A DNA stretch of 20,034 nucleotides from Isotricha intestinalis (taxonomy: Eukaryota; Ciliophora; Litostomatea; Vestibuliferida; Isotrichidae): the NCBI GenBank assembly GCA_023807065.1, contig JAJJLU010000755.1, forward strand, positions 1-20,034, read 5' to 3'. A model generated the notes under the pieces. It did no database searches. It saw nothing but the letters and a program-made list of their open reading frames with translations, and was not told the origin of the DNA. This document shows, in pieces, positions 8,703 to 17,491 of this stretch; position 1 is the first letter of the stretch, and every line of letters starts with the position of its first letter. The position numbers were made by a program, and so were the translations under genes.

Positions 8703-10574
8703 ATGTCTTTAAAAAGAAGTCGATCTCATTATTATGGTTATACTAATATAGACTTTAGAACAAAAGGTGATAAAAATAATTTAAGTTTTTATCAACCATG
8801 GTGTTGTCCTAAAAACTTTGGAACAATGGGTTATTCAAATCATACAATTCCTGATGATAAAAAAAATAAAGTATTAAATGTATCATCTAATATAAATTCA
8901 TTAAAAAATCTAGCTTTTGGAATTCCAAATCCAAAAACTTTTGAAACTTGTGAATTTTACAAAAAAAATAATATTAAAATTAATGAAAAAAAAGATATTT
9001 TTAATGAAAGAATTGCACAATTAGATGAATCTTTTATAGGAAAAGAAGTTTTTAATGGTGATTCAATGATGATTACAGATTCAATTAAAAAAAGAAAAAA
9101 TATAAATAATGAAAAAAAAAAACATTCTAATTCAACTGAAAATGTATTAATGAGGAATAATAGTTTAAAAAAGGATATTCAAGTTAAAAAAGATAATAGT
9201 GTTATTCAAGAAAAAGATAATTTAAATAAAATTATAGAAAGTAAAGTTAATTTAAATAAAGTAAAAAAGATAAGAAATTTATTAAGAAAAAGATATGCTG
9301 TTAGAGGAGATTATTTTAATATATATAAAATATGGAATGAAAGTTCTGGAAAAGAAATAAATTTAATTCAAGCACATAATATAATAAATAAGTTAGGAAT
9401 AAATATTAATTATAATGAAACAAAAGCTTTAATTTCAAGTGTTAATGAAAGAGGAACCGATAATTTAAATTTAAATGAATTTATGAAATTAATATTTAAT
9501 GAAAATTCATCTTTTAATGTAAATTTAGATATTTTTGATTATCATGATGAAAAATATTATCAAAATATAAATGATAATAAATCATATGATAAATTAAAAT
9601 TAATTTCTCATAATAAATTAACCAAAGATGAAAAAAATGAAAGTGTAAATTATTTAGAAGAATTTCTAAGATTAAAAATACCAAAATTATCAAAAATATA
9701 TAGAGATATAGGAGTAGATGAAAAAAATATAGATTATAAAACATTTATTAAATCATTAAAAAATTTTACTCTTCCAGAAAAATATTGTAATGAAAATATA
9801 ATAAAAGGATTAATAGAAAAATACCCTAATGATAAAAATAAAGAAAATATTAATTTTACTAAATTTTCAGAATTTTGCATTCAAAAATCAATGGGATGTA
9901 AAATAAAAGAAGATTTTTTTAAATCTAAAGATGAAAGTATAAATTTATTAGAAAAAAAAATAAATCAATCAAAATCCCAAATATACCTTAATAAAATAAA
10001 ATTAAATAAATATGAAGAAAAAAAAAAAGATTTTTTATCTTCATTTAATCAAAAAGAAGATATCATAAATGTAAATAAGAAAAATAATTATCCTAAAGAA
10101 AATGAAATAAATAATATGCAACCTTCATTAGAATTTATAAATAAAGTATATTCTAAAAATGAAGAATATAATAAAATAAATAATGAAATAGAAAAGTCTT
10201 TTATGATTTTTCCTTCATTAATAAGTGATTTAAAGCCAAAAACAAGAAGAGGAGCAAATCCAAAAATAAAAAATACTTTTAGTTTAATTCAACCTAATAT
10301 TAATAGTTCTATGTATCTAAGTGAAAAAGAAAGATTTAAAGTAAAAAATTTAAATGATAAAATTGATTTTTTGGTTAAAGAAAGAAATCTCAAAAAACAA
10401 AAAAGAGAAAATCATGGTTTAAATCTTTTAAAATATGATAATTTAATGGATGAATTTTCCAAAAATTTAGAATTAAAAAATGAACAAAAATATATTATTC
10501 AACAAGCTAATAAAGGGAAAAGATTATATGATTATGAATTAAGAAATAAATTGAAAAATCAATTAATGGAATGA
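8703..10574 (+). CDS. EF-hand-like protein with degenerate calcium loops
   Basis: The protein has 623 residues and ends in TGA. The N-terminus is Arg/Tyr-rich, with SFYQPWCCPKNFGTMGYSNH at about 28-47. Residues about 200-265 fit a pair of EF-hand helices (NIYKIWNESSGKEINLIQAH, then SSVNERGTDNLNLNEFMKLI). A second pair may follow at about 320-395 (ENINFTKFSEFC). The loops lack the usual Asp at positions 1, 3 and 5; only the second keeps the position-12 Glu, so calcium binding is doubtful. The C-terminal third is basic and helical (LKNEQKYIIQQANKGKRLYD). Proteins of this kind occur in cilia and cytoskeleton, but a specific role cannot be assigned. It converges on the kinase gene across 300 bases. 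Confidence 0.75.
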   Translation: MSLKRSRSHYYGYTNIDFRTKGDKNNLSFYQPWCCPKNFGTMGYSNHTIPDDKKNKVLNVSSNINSLKNLAFGIPNPKTFETCEFYKKNNIKINEKKDIFNERIAQLDESFIGKEVFNGDSMMITDSIKKRKNINNEKKKHSNSTENVLMRNNSLKKDIQVKKDNSVIQEKDNLNKIIESKVNLNKVKKIRNLLRKRYAVRGDYFNIYKIWNESSGKEINLIQAHNIINKLGININYNETKALISSVNERGTDNLNLNEFMKLIFNENSSFNVNLDIFDYHDEKYYQNINDNKSYDKLKLISHNKLTKDEKNESVNYLEEFLRLKIPKLSKIYRDIGVDEKNIDYKTFIKSLKNFTLPEKYCNENIIKGLIEKYPNDKNKENINFTKFSEFCIQKSMGCKIKEDFFKSKDESINLLEKKINQSKSQIYLNKIKLNKYEEKKKDFLSSFNQKEDIINVNKKNNYPKENEINNMQPSLEFINKVYSKNEEYNKINNEIEKSFMIFPSLISDLKPKTRRGANPKIKNTFSLIQPNINSSMYLSEKERFKVKNLNDKIDFLVKERNLKKQKRENHGLNLLKYDNLMDEFSKNLELKNEQKYIIQQANKGKRLYDYELRNKLKNQLME

Positions 10575-10874
10575 ATTTTTTTTATTTATATATAGTTTTT
10601 TTTTAAGTTTAATAAAAAAATATAAAAAAAAGATATAAATTATATATAACTATATTTTATTCTTTTGTGGAAATTTTAAACTAAATTTAACTTTATTTAT
10701 ATGTAAAAAAATCCTTATTTAAATTACTAATACAATAACTATAAACAATTGTCACAAAGAATATAATAAAAAACCAATAAAAAAAACAATTTAAAATTTT
10801 ACAACATATTAAATCTAAAAATTTAAAATACCTCCAATAAAAAAACTAAATAAAAACATTTTCAAAAACAAAAA
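10575..10874. other. 300-bp convergent intergenic spacer
   Basis: This spacer lies between two converging 3' ends and holds both 3' UTRs and termination or polyadenylation signals. It is AT-rich with A and T runs. I see no gene, repeat or RNA in it. Confidence 0.5.
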
Positions 10875-13800
10875 TTAAAAATCTTCATCCCAAGAAGAAT
10901 TTTCATAACTATTCCCATAAATATATTCACAAGAATCACCTCCAACATAATCATCATATTTCATATTAAACATTTTAAAATTAATTTTCCCTAAATCCAA
11001 AACCTGAGGAATTAAAGGACTTTTTAAACAACAATTAATTAAATCTTTCCAATTAAAATCTTCATATATATCTAATTTTTTAATGGAAGCTAAATTACAA
11101 AATCTTTTTTCAACTTTTTTATTTAATAAACCTTCAATTAATTCATTAAATAAATCATAACTTTCATTATAAAAAGGATAATTAAATTTATTATTATACA
11201 TAATATCATTATAAATTTCCATAACATCTCTAGCATTATTTCCAAAAGGAACACATTCATAAAAAATTTCAAAAGTAATTATTCCAATTGACCAAAAATC
11301 ACATGAAAAAGAATATCCTTTTCCTTTTAAAATTTCTGGTGCCATATAATGAGGAGTTCCTATTATTGTTGAAGTAAAGTCATTTATTATTTTTGATGTT
11401 CCAAAATCTATTAATTTTATATATCCTTTTGAATTTATTATTATATTTTGAGGCTTTATATCACGATGAATTATCTTTTTTTTTTGTAGATAATCTAATA
11501 TTAAAAATAAACTTGATGTGTAAAATAAAGTTTCATTTATTGTGAAAGTTTTTTTCTTTGCTTTTAATAAATTTGATAATGATTCTCCGTTAATGAATTC
11601 TAAAAGAAGGAAAACATTTGTTTTGTTTTTAAATGTTTTTATTAGTTTTCCTATAAAAGGATGAGATATAGATAATAATATATTTTTTTCACCAATTATA
11701 TAATCTGCTAATCTTCTTTTTAAATTTGCATCTTTTTTTGATATTGCTTTTATTGCATATATATATTTATTATTATGTACTAATGATACACTTCCAAATT
11801 GACCTTGTCCTAAATGTTTAATAAATTTTAAATCTTCATATTGAATATTTTCATCTTCTAAATGTATTTTCTTTGTTAAATTATGTTTTATTATTTCATT
11901 TTGTGATATAAGATTAAAATCTTCTTTTTTTATTGTCAATGTAGTTAAATTAGATAAGGCTTTTATTGTATGTGTTGAATTAGTATTATTTAATAAATTT
12001 ATTTCTCCAAAAAAATCGCCTCTTTCATAATGTCTTATTAATTTGTTATCTTTTATTACTATTGCTGTTCCTTTTGTTATAATATACAAATTGTCATTTT
12101 TAGAATTTTCATTTATTATGATTTTCCCTTTTGGAAAAGTATCTTTTTTTATATTATTTATTATTAATTTTATTGTATTTTCATCGACATTTTTAAAAAT
12201 GGAAAATTTATTTAATTTATGAATTAATATTTGAATATTCATTTGCTTTGATTTATATTCTTCTCCTAATATATTTTCAATTTCTGAAAAATCTGCTTCT
12301 AAAGAGATAATATCTGGAAAAGCAATTAAATCTTTTCTTATTTCTTTTTGATTTTTAATTATTTCTTCACCAATTAAACTTCCTTGAGAATATATTATTT
12401 TCATTGTTTTTTCTTCTACAAAATTACCAGCTAATATAATAATAATTCTTTTTTTAGACAATTTTTTTTCTAAAATTTTTTCATGAATTTTTTCATTTTT
12501 TTTATATTGATTTAAACTAAACTTTTTAAATAATAAATTTATATTATCTTCATTAATGATATCATATAAGTAATTATTATTTGTGATAATATCTTTAAAA
12601 ATTAAAAATAATATATTTTCAATGTAATTATCGCCTAATAAATCAATTAAATTTTTTTCTTTTAATTCAAAACATTGACAATTATCTCCTGCAATAACAT
12701 CTAAAGTTCTTTCAGTATTTAATATTAAAGCAATAATACCAAAATATTTATTTTCTCCTAAATTTTTAACATTTTTACCATTTAAACAACATTTAACAAA
12801 TCCTTTTTTAATAAAATATATTGATTTACTCTCTTTATCTCCTTTCTTTATTATATAATCATCTTTTTTAAAATTTATTAATTCTAATTTTTCTGCTATA
12901 TTATATTTTAATATCCCATCTAAATTTTTAAAAAAAATTATATTATTTAAAAAGTTATATCTTTCTTTTAATATTAGAGATACTAAAGTTTGTTTAATTT
13001 GAAGAAATTTATCTCCATCTAAAATTAAAACTTCAGAATTTTCTTTTGATAAAAGAGAATGATCAAATAATATTATTTTATTTTTATTCATTAAAGTATC
13101 AATTCCAAAATAATCTAATTCTTTATATATTTTAACTTTATTTATATTTGGTTCATCATATATTGTTTCAAATTCTCCTTTAACAACAATATAAAAAAAA
13201 TTATTTTGAGAATTTTTTTTATATAAAAAATCTCCTTTTGAAATTGATAAATAAACTAAAGAAGATAAAATAGTTTCTAATATATCATCTGGGAAAACAT
13301 CAAAAATAAATAATTTTCTAAATATTTCAATTATTTTTTCTTGTTTTTCTAAAGAAAATTCATGGATTATATCTTTATCATTATAGCTTATTAATTCTAA
13401 ATTTGAATTATATTTGGAATTTACTTGTGAATTTATTTTTGAATTTAATTCTGTATTATTATTATTTGTTCTATTAGAATTTATTTTTGTTGGTTTTTTT
13501 ATTTTATTTTCTTTTTTTTTTAATTTTATTATTTCATTATCTTCTTCAATTAATGTTTGATATAATTTTTTTTTAATTTGTTCACATCTATTTAAACTAA
13601 TATTATCATTTTGATTTGAATTTGAAGTTAAATTTGTTTTTAAATTCTTAGAGAATACTTTTTTTATTTTATTTACTTCTTCTTTTCCAGGACTTTTTAT
13701 TAAATTACGATATAATAATTTTGACTCACATGAGGTCTAAATATTTTTTTTATTATATTTTTATATTTTACTTTCGTTTTCTTTAATTTGAATTTATTTA

Positions 13801-13906
13801 TATTAGATTGATGAAATGAGTTTTTTATTTCTATATAATTATTTTCTTGCTCAAATTGAAATGATTTATGATTTATATTTGCATTTTTATTACAACAAAC
13901 TCCCAT
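10875..13906 (-). CDS. cGMP-dependent protein kinase-like protein (PKG family), four CNB domains, acylated N-terminus, two exons
   Basis: I infer exon 1 at 13772-13906 (45 codons) and exon 2 at 10875-13736, giving 998 residues. The frame is open far upstream of ATG 13091, back to a TAG at 13737-13739 that is the acceptor of a 35-nt phase-0 intron. The N-terminus MGVCCNK suits myristoylation plus palmitoylation. A Lys/Asn-rich linker is followed by four cyclic-nucleotide-binding-like domains at about 170-290, 310-430, 440-535 and 555-655, and an AGC-type kinase at about 680-935: GQGQFG loop, Lys708, HRDIKPQN (802-809), DFG (822-824), T-loop Thr835 before GTP, APE (844-846). The C-terminus ends WDEDF, as PKGs end in WDxDF. 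All catalytic motifs are present, so the kinase should be active. The cyclic-nucleotide cassettes are not intact (see findings). Apicomplexan PKGs also have four such domains, and acylated isoforms are known. Confidence 0.9.
13737..13771 (-). other. 35-nt intron (GTAAAA...TATTTAG), phase 0
   Basis: On the minus strand this stretch starts GTAAAA and ends TATTTAG. Removing it joins the MGVCC exon (last residues KLKKTK) in frame to the exon beginning TSCESK. Without removal the exon-1 frame stops 23 codons later, and the exon-2 frame begins with the TAG of the acceptor. Length, phase and borders match the MORN-gene intron. Confidence 0.8.
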
Positions 13907-14128
13907 TAATTAAAGTTGATTATAAATTAATAAAATTTTTTTTTGAATAACATATTTATTTTTTAAATTAAGATAAAAATAATTATAATATTTTATCAAA
14001 GAAAACATTATTTTAAATATTACTTTAAATAAAAGAATTAATTAAAACATTCATTTTAATTTTTTTTCCTCTTTCATAAAATAAATTAGGAAAATAATTT
14101 AATTTTCATAAATTTATTTTTTAAATAA
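13907..14128. promoter_or_regulatory. 222-bp divergent promoter region
   Basis: This region lies between the start of the kinase gene (minus) and the Lys/Asn-rich gene (plus). It must contain promoter and leader for both. It is AT-rich with T runs; no specific motif can be identified. Confidence 0.45.
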
Positions 14129-14956
14129 ATGGCAAGTGTTTTTAACAGATTTAAAAATAGAAAAAATTCATATTTTTTTAAAATGAACACTATTGATATA
14201 AATACAGGAGTTATAAATTCAAATTCAAAGAAAAAAATGAATAAAAATTCTTCATTGGAAAATTTTTCAGAATTAAAAAAAGAGATGTTATTTAAAGAAA
14301 ATATAAATAATGAAAATTTAAATATAAACTTAAATGATTATATTAATCCTAAAGTTTCAAATAAAACAAAAAGAAATATTTTAAACTTATATTCAAAAAT
14401 TAATAATAATCAAAATAAATATAATAATACTAAAATTAAAAATAAAAATTCAGAAATTAATGAAAAAAAAACAAAAGCAATAAAACAATTTTTAATTTCA
14501 AATAAAATAAAAAATGAAAAAGAAAATAAAAATAATTCTTATATTTTCAAAAAATTAAAAGAAGAATTTCAATTTGATTGGAACAATAAAACTTATTCAA
14601 AAATATTTTTCTCAAAAGCAAAAAATAAAAAAAAAATAAAACACAGAAATATGATATCTCAAAATTTATATCCTGATTATTATACAAGTAAAAATAGATT
14701 TGATGATATTTTAAAAGAACAAATAGAAAATATAAGAGATAAATCTAAAAATACAAAAGAAAATATGTCTGTTAAAAATATAATTAATTGTACTCAAAGA
14801 CTAGAAAAAATAATAAGTAGAAATAAATCAGAACCAATTTTTGAAAGTTTATCTCAAAGACATATTCACATTATGAATAGTATTAAAAAGGATAATGATA
14901 ATGAAGAATTAAGCAATTTCAAAAATAGTTTCTTTCCAAAAAAATATTTCCTATAA
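14129..14956 (+). CDS. Hypothetical Lys/Asn-rich protein
   Basis: The protein has 275 residues; an in-frame TAA lies directly before the ATG, so the start is clear, and it ends in TAA. It is very basic and polar (Lys, Asn, Ser, Glu), starting MASVFNRFKNRKNSYFFK. No signal peptide, membrane segment or known domain is visible. The C-terminal half is less repetitive (FQFDWNNKTYSKIFFSKAK, RFDDILKEQIENIRDKS, SLSQRHIHIMNSI) and is the likeliest conserved part. It shares a divergent promoter region with the kinase gene and converges on the reductase gene with a 151-base gap. Function unknown. Confidence 0.6.
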   Translation: MASVFNRFKNRKNSYFFKMNTIDINTGVINSNSKKKMNKNSSLENFSELKKEMLFKENINNENLNINLNDYINPKVSNKTKRNILNLYSKINNNQNKYNNTKIKNKNSEINEKKTKAIKQFLISNKIKNEKENKNNSYIFKKLKEEFQFDWNNKTYSKIFFSKAKNKKKIKHRNMISQNLYPDYYTSKNRFDDILKEQIENIRDKSKNTKENMSVKNIINCTQRLEKIISRNKSEPIFESLSQRHIHIMNSIKKDNDNEELSNFKNSFFPKKYFL

Positions 14957-15107
14957 ATAAATAAATTATAAAATAAATATATTCCTTAAAATATTTATTT
15001 TTATGAAATAATTAAAGTAAAAAAAATATTTTTAAACTCATAAAAAATTCTTTTTAAAATAATAAATTAAAAAACCCAAAATAAATAAATTTTCCTTTAA
15101 AAACTTA

Positions 15108-15971
15108 TTAATCATCTTCACTGACACTTTTGCTAGCACAGCTTTTTAATTTTTCTTCAAAATCAGCACAGAAAATAGCTTTATTATCATTTTTCAATGC
15201 TTCTATTTTATCCATATCTTCTTTTCCAATTTCAAAATCAAAAACATTAAAATTATCTTTAATATGTTGAGGATTAGTACTTCTAGGTAAAACAACATTT
15301 CCTTTTTGAATACTCCATCTAATTAAAATTTGAACTACACTTTTATTATATTTTTTCGCCATTTCAACTAATAAAGGATCATTAATTAATTTACTATCAC
15401 CTCTTCCAATAGGACTCCAAGCTTCAATAAAAGCATTAATATTTTTTAATTCATTTCTTAATTCATTATTAGGAAAATAAGGATGACATTCAACTTGATC
15501 AACAACAGGTTTAATTTCACAAATATTTAAAATTTCTTTTAATTTATCTGGATAAAAATTACTTAATCCAATACTTTTAATTTTACCTTCTTTAACTTTT
15601 TTTTCCATTTCTTTCCAAGCATTAACATAATCTCCAAAAGGCCAATGAATTAATAATAAATCTAAATAAGGAGTATCTAATCTTTTTAACATTCTTTCAA
15701 TAGCATTTGGAGTTTTTTCCTTTGATAATTCATTTTGCCATAATTTTGAAGTAATAAATATTTCTTCTCTTTTTAATCCACTTTTTTTTATTGCTGAACC
15801 AACTCCTTTTTCATTATTATAAAAATGAGCTGTGTCTATGTGACGATATCCTATTTTAAATGCTTCTAAACATGCTTTTTCTGTTGCTTCGTCTCCTTGT
15901 ATTTGGAATACTCCAAATCCTATTTGAGGAATTTTTGCTCCGTTGTTTAATGTTAGGTAGCTTTGAGACAT
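15108..15971 (-). CDS. Aldo-keto reductase, bacterial 2,5-diketo-D-gluconate reductase-like
   Basis: The protein has 287 residues, a normal length for the family. The catalytic tetrad is complete: Asp46 and Tyr51 in HIDTAHFY, Lys76 in TSKLWQ, His109 in LIHWP. Other hallmarks are the N-terminal hairpin LNNGAKIPQIGFGVFQI, GLSNF (135-139), QVECHP (159-164), WSPIGRG (185-191) and the cofactor segment LPRSTNPQHIKDN (228-240). The enzyme should reduce aldehydes or ketones with a nicotinamide cofactor in a single TIM-barrel domain; no targeting signal is seen, so it is probably cytosolic. In the usual NADPH-binding IPKS...R...EN segment, Lys is Arg230 and Arg is His236, which might shift NADPH/NADH preference. 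It resembles prokaryotic members, so transfer from bacteria is plausible. The substrate is unknown. The start is supported by similarity beginning at residue 5. Confidence 0.93.
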   Translation of the reverse strand: MSQSYLTLNNGAKIPQIGFGVFQIQGDEATEKACLEAFKIGYRHIDTAHFYNNEKGVGSAIKKSGLKREEIFITSKLWQNELSKEKTPNAIERMLKRLDTPYLDLLLIHWPFGDYVNAWKEMEKKVKEGKIKSIGLSNFYPDKLKEILNICEIKPVVDQVECHPYFPNNELRNELKNINAFIEAWSPIGRGDSKLINDPLLVEMAKKYNKSVVQILIRWSIQKGNVVLPRSTNPQHIKDNFNVFDFEIGKEDMDKIEALKNDNKAIFCADFEEKLKSCASKSVSEDD

Positions 15972-16270
15972 TTTTTTTATATATGGTTTTTTTATTTTTT
16001 TATTTGGGTTTTATAGATTTTTTATAGATTAATTTTTTATTTTTTTATAAGGATGTTGAGGAATACATTTTTATTATTTTTTTTTATTTATTTTTTATAT
16101 TTTTTTTGGATTTCTTTTATTTTTTTTTTTGGAAAATGTTGTATATTGTTTAATGTTTTTTTTTTTTCATTTTTTTTATTTTTATAAATATTATAAATTA
16201 TTATAGTAATGTTTTATTTGAATAAAGTTTATTTTTAATATAAATTTAATTTTTAATTTAATAAAAAAAT
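15972..16270. promoter_or_regulatory. 299-bp divergent promoter region
   Basis: This lies between the head-to-head reductase (minus) and TLDc (plus) genes. It is strongly T-rich on the plus strand up to about 16180 and then more balanced, with an in-frame TAA nine bases before the TLDc start codon. No known motif is visible. Confidence 0.45.
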
Positions 16271-17491
16271 ATGAATCAAATTTCAGAAAGCCATATATTT
16301 AAATTTGGTTCTGAAGATAATGAAATACTATTAAATATATCAAATAATAAAAATTATATATTAATAAACATTCAAGATAATAGATTTTTTCCTCCAAGAT
16401 ATTATGAAATATTTTCAACATTTAATTTCTTGAAAGGACAAAATGAGATATTTACTTATTTTAATTCAACATATAATTTTGTTAAATATTTAGAAACATG
16501 TAATAAAAATAAAAAATTAACATTACAAATAGATAATCAAGAAAATGCTTTTATAATAATAAGTAACTCTTCAAAAGGAAAAGAACAAATAATTGAAGTT
16601 CCAAAAATGGAAAAAAATGCATATTTAAATACTCAATTTAATCCAAATAATTTATTAGAAGATGATAATTCAGATTTAAATATAAAATTAGAATCATATG
16701 AAGAAGAAATACTGAATTTAAAATCTCAAATAAAAGAAATAAAAGACCAACATTTAATATATGAAAAGCAAATAAATGAATTATTAAAAAATCAAAATTT
16801 TCAAATAGAAAATTCCATAAATGAAAATTTCCAATCTATAAAACCAAATAAGTATCAAAACAGGCTTTTAAATAAAAATAAGAATTTAAATAATATAAAT
16901 AATTTAAAAAATATTAATGATAAAATAAACAATTTATTCAATAATAATAAGGATAATATAATAATCTCATCATCAAAAAAGAAAATAACTGAAAGTCAAA
17001 TATTAAAGCCTTCTGAAATTTCTTTAATTCAAAATTTTATAAAACCAGATTCTTCAATAAAATTCACTCAACTTTTTTCAACAAAAATAAACGGAGATGA
17101 CACATCAAATTTTCATAAATTATGTGATGATAAATTTCCAACATTAACAATAATAAAAACAAAATCAGGTTTTCGTTTTGGAGGATATACAACAATTCCA
17201 TGGAAGAGTGATTCATTAGTTTTTTATAAAGATAATTTAGCTTTTTTATTTTCTTTAGATAAAAAGAAAAAATATTATCCTGAAAATCCTGATGAAGCTA
17301 TTTGTTGTATTTCTGGTTGTGGTCCTTGTTTTGGTGCTAGTGATTTAACTATTAGAAATGAATGTACTAAAAATTTTAATAGCTTTTGCCAAAGCCCTCA
17401 AACTTATATAATGGATAAAATGGAAATTTCAGGAGGAGTTGAAAAATTCTGTGTTGATTGTTATGAAGTTTATCTTGTGGAATTTGAATAG
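16271..17491 (+). CDS. TLDc-domain protein
   Basis: The protein has 406 residues and ends in TAG. Residues about 1-115 form a beta-rich N-terminal region (NNKNYILINIQDNRFFPPRYYE) that I do not recognise. Residues about 130-185 are coiled coil (ESYEEEILNLKSQIKEIKDQ). An Asn/Lys linker follows, then a TLDc domain at about 247-406 with its typical features: SIKFTQLFST, FPTLTIIKTKSGFRFGGYTT (GFRFGGY at 300-306), FGASDLTIRNECTKN and a C-terminal CYEVYLVE strand. TLDc proteins of the OXR1/NCOA7 group protect against oxidative stress and bind the V-ATPase; protist forms with coiled coils are common and poorly studied. The domain call is strong, the cellular role inferred. It is divergent from the reductase gene. 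Confidence 0.88.
   Translation: MNQISESHIFKFGSEDNEILLNISNNKNYILINIQDNRFFPPRYYEIFSTFNFLKGQNEIFTYFNSTYNFVKYLETCNKNKKLTLQIDNQENAFIIISNSSKGKEQIIEVPKMEKNAYLNTQFNPNNLLEDDNSDLNIKLESYEEEILNLKSQIKEIKDQHLIYEKQINELLKNQNFQIENSINENFQSIKPNKYQNRLLNKNKNLNNINNLKNINDKINNLFNNNKDNIIISSSKKKITESQILKPSEISLIQNFIKPDSSIKFTQLFSTKINGDDTSNFHKLCDDKFPTLTIIKTKSGFRFGGYTTIPWKSDSLVFYKDNLAFLFSLDKKKKYYPENPDEAICCISGCGPCFGASDLTIRNECTKNFNSFCQSPQTYIMDKMEISGGVEKFCVDCYEVYLVEFE

Noticed and set aside
13089..13091. ATG at 13091 as the start of the kinase
   Set aside because: It falls inside the first CNB domain; the same frame continues upstream for 215 codons and joins the MGVCC exon by splicing.
13693..13729. GTGAGT at 13729 as the 5' splice site of the kinase intron
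   Set aside because: It looks like a textbook donor, but splicing to the next AG (37 nt) gives the wrong frame. The 35-nt GTAAAA...TTTAG intron restores the frame exactly.
13700..13906. A separate 68-residue minus-strand protein beginning MGVCC
   Set aside because: Its last 23 codons run through the intron and into exon 2 in the wrong frame; its first 45 codons are exon 1 of the kinase.
16271..16615. Resemblance of the TLDc protein's N-terminal region to XRCC4/SAS-6-type heads
   Set aside because: Only a beta-rich stretch followed by a coiled coil is visible; no diagnostic residues support the homology.
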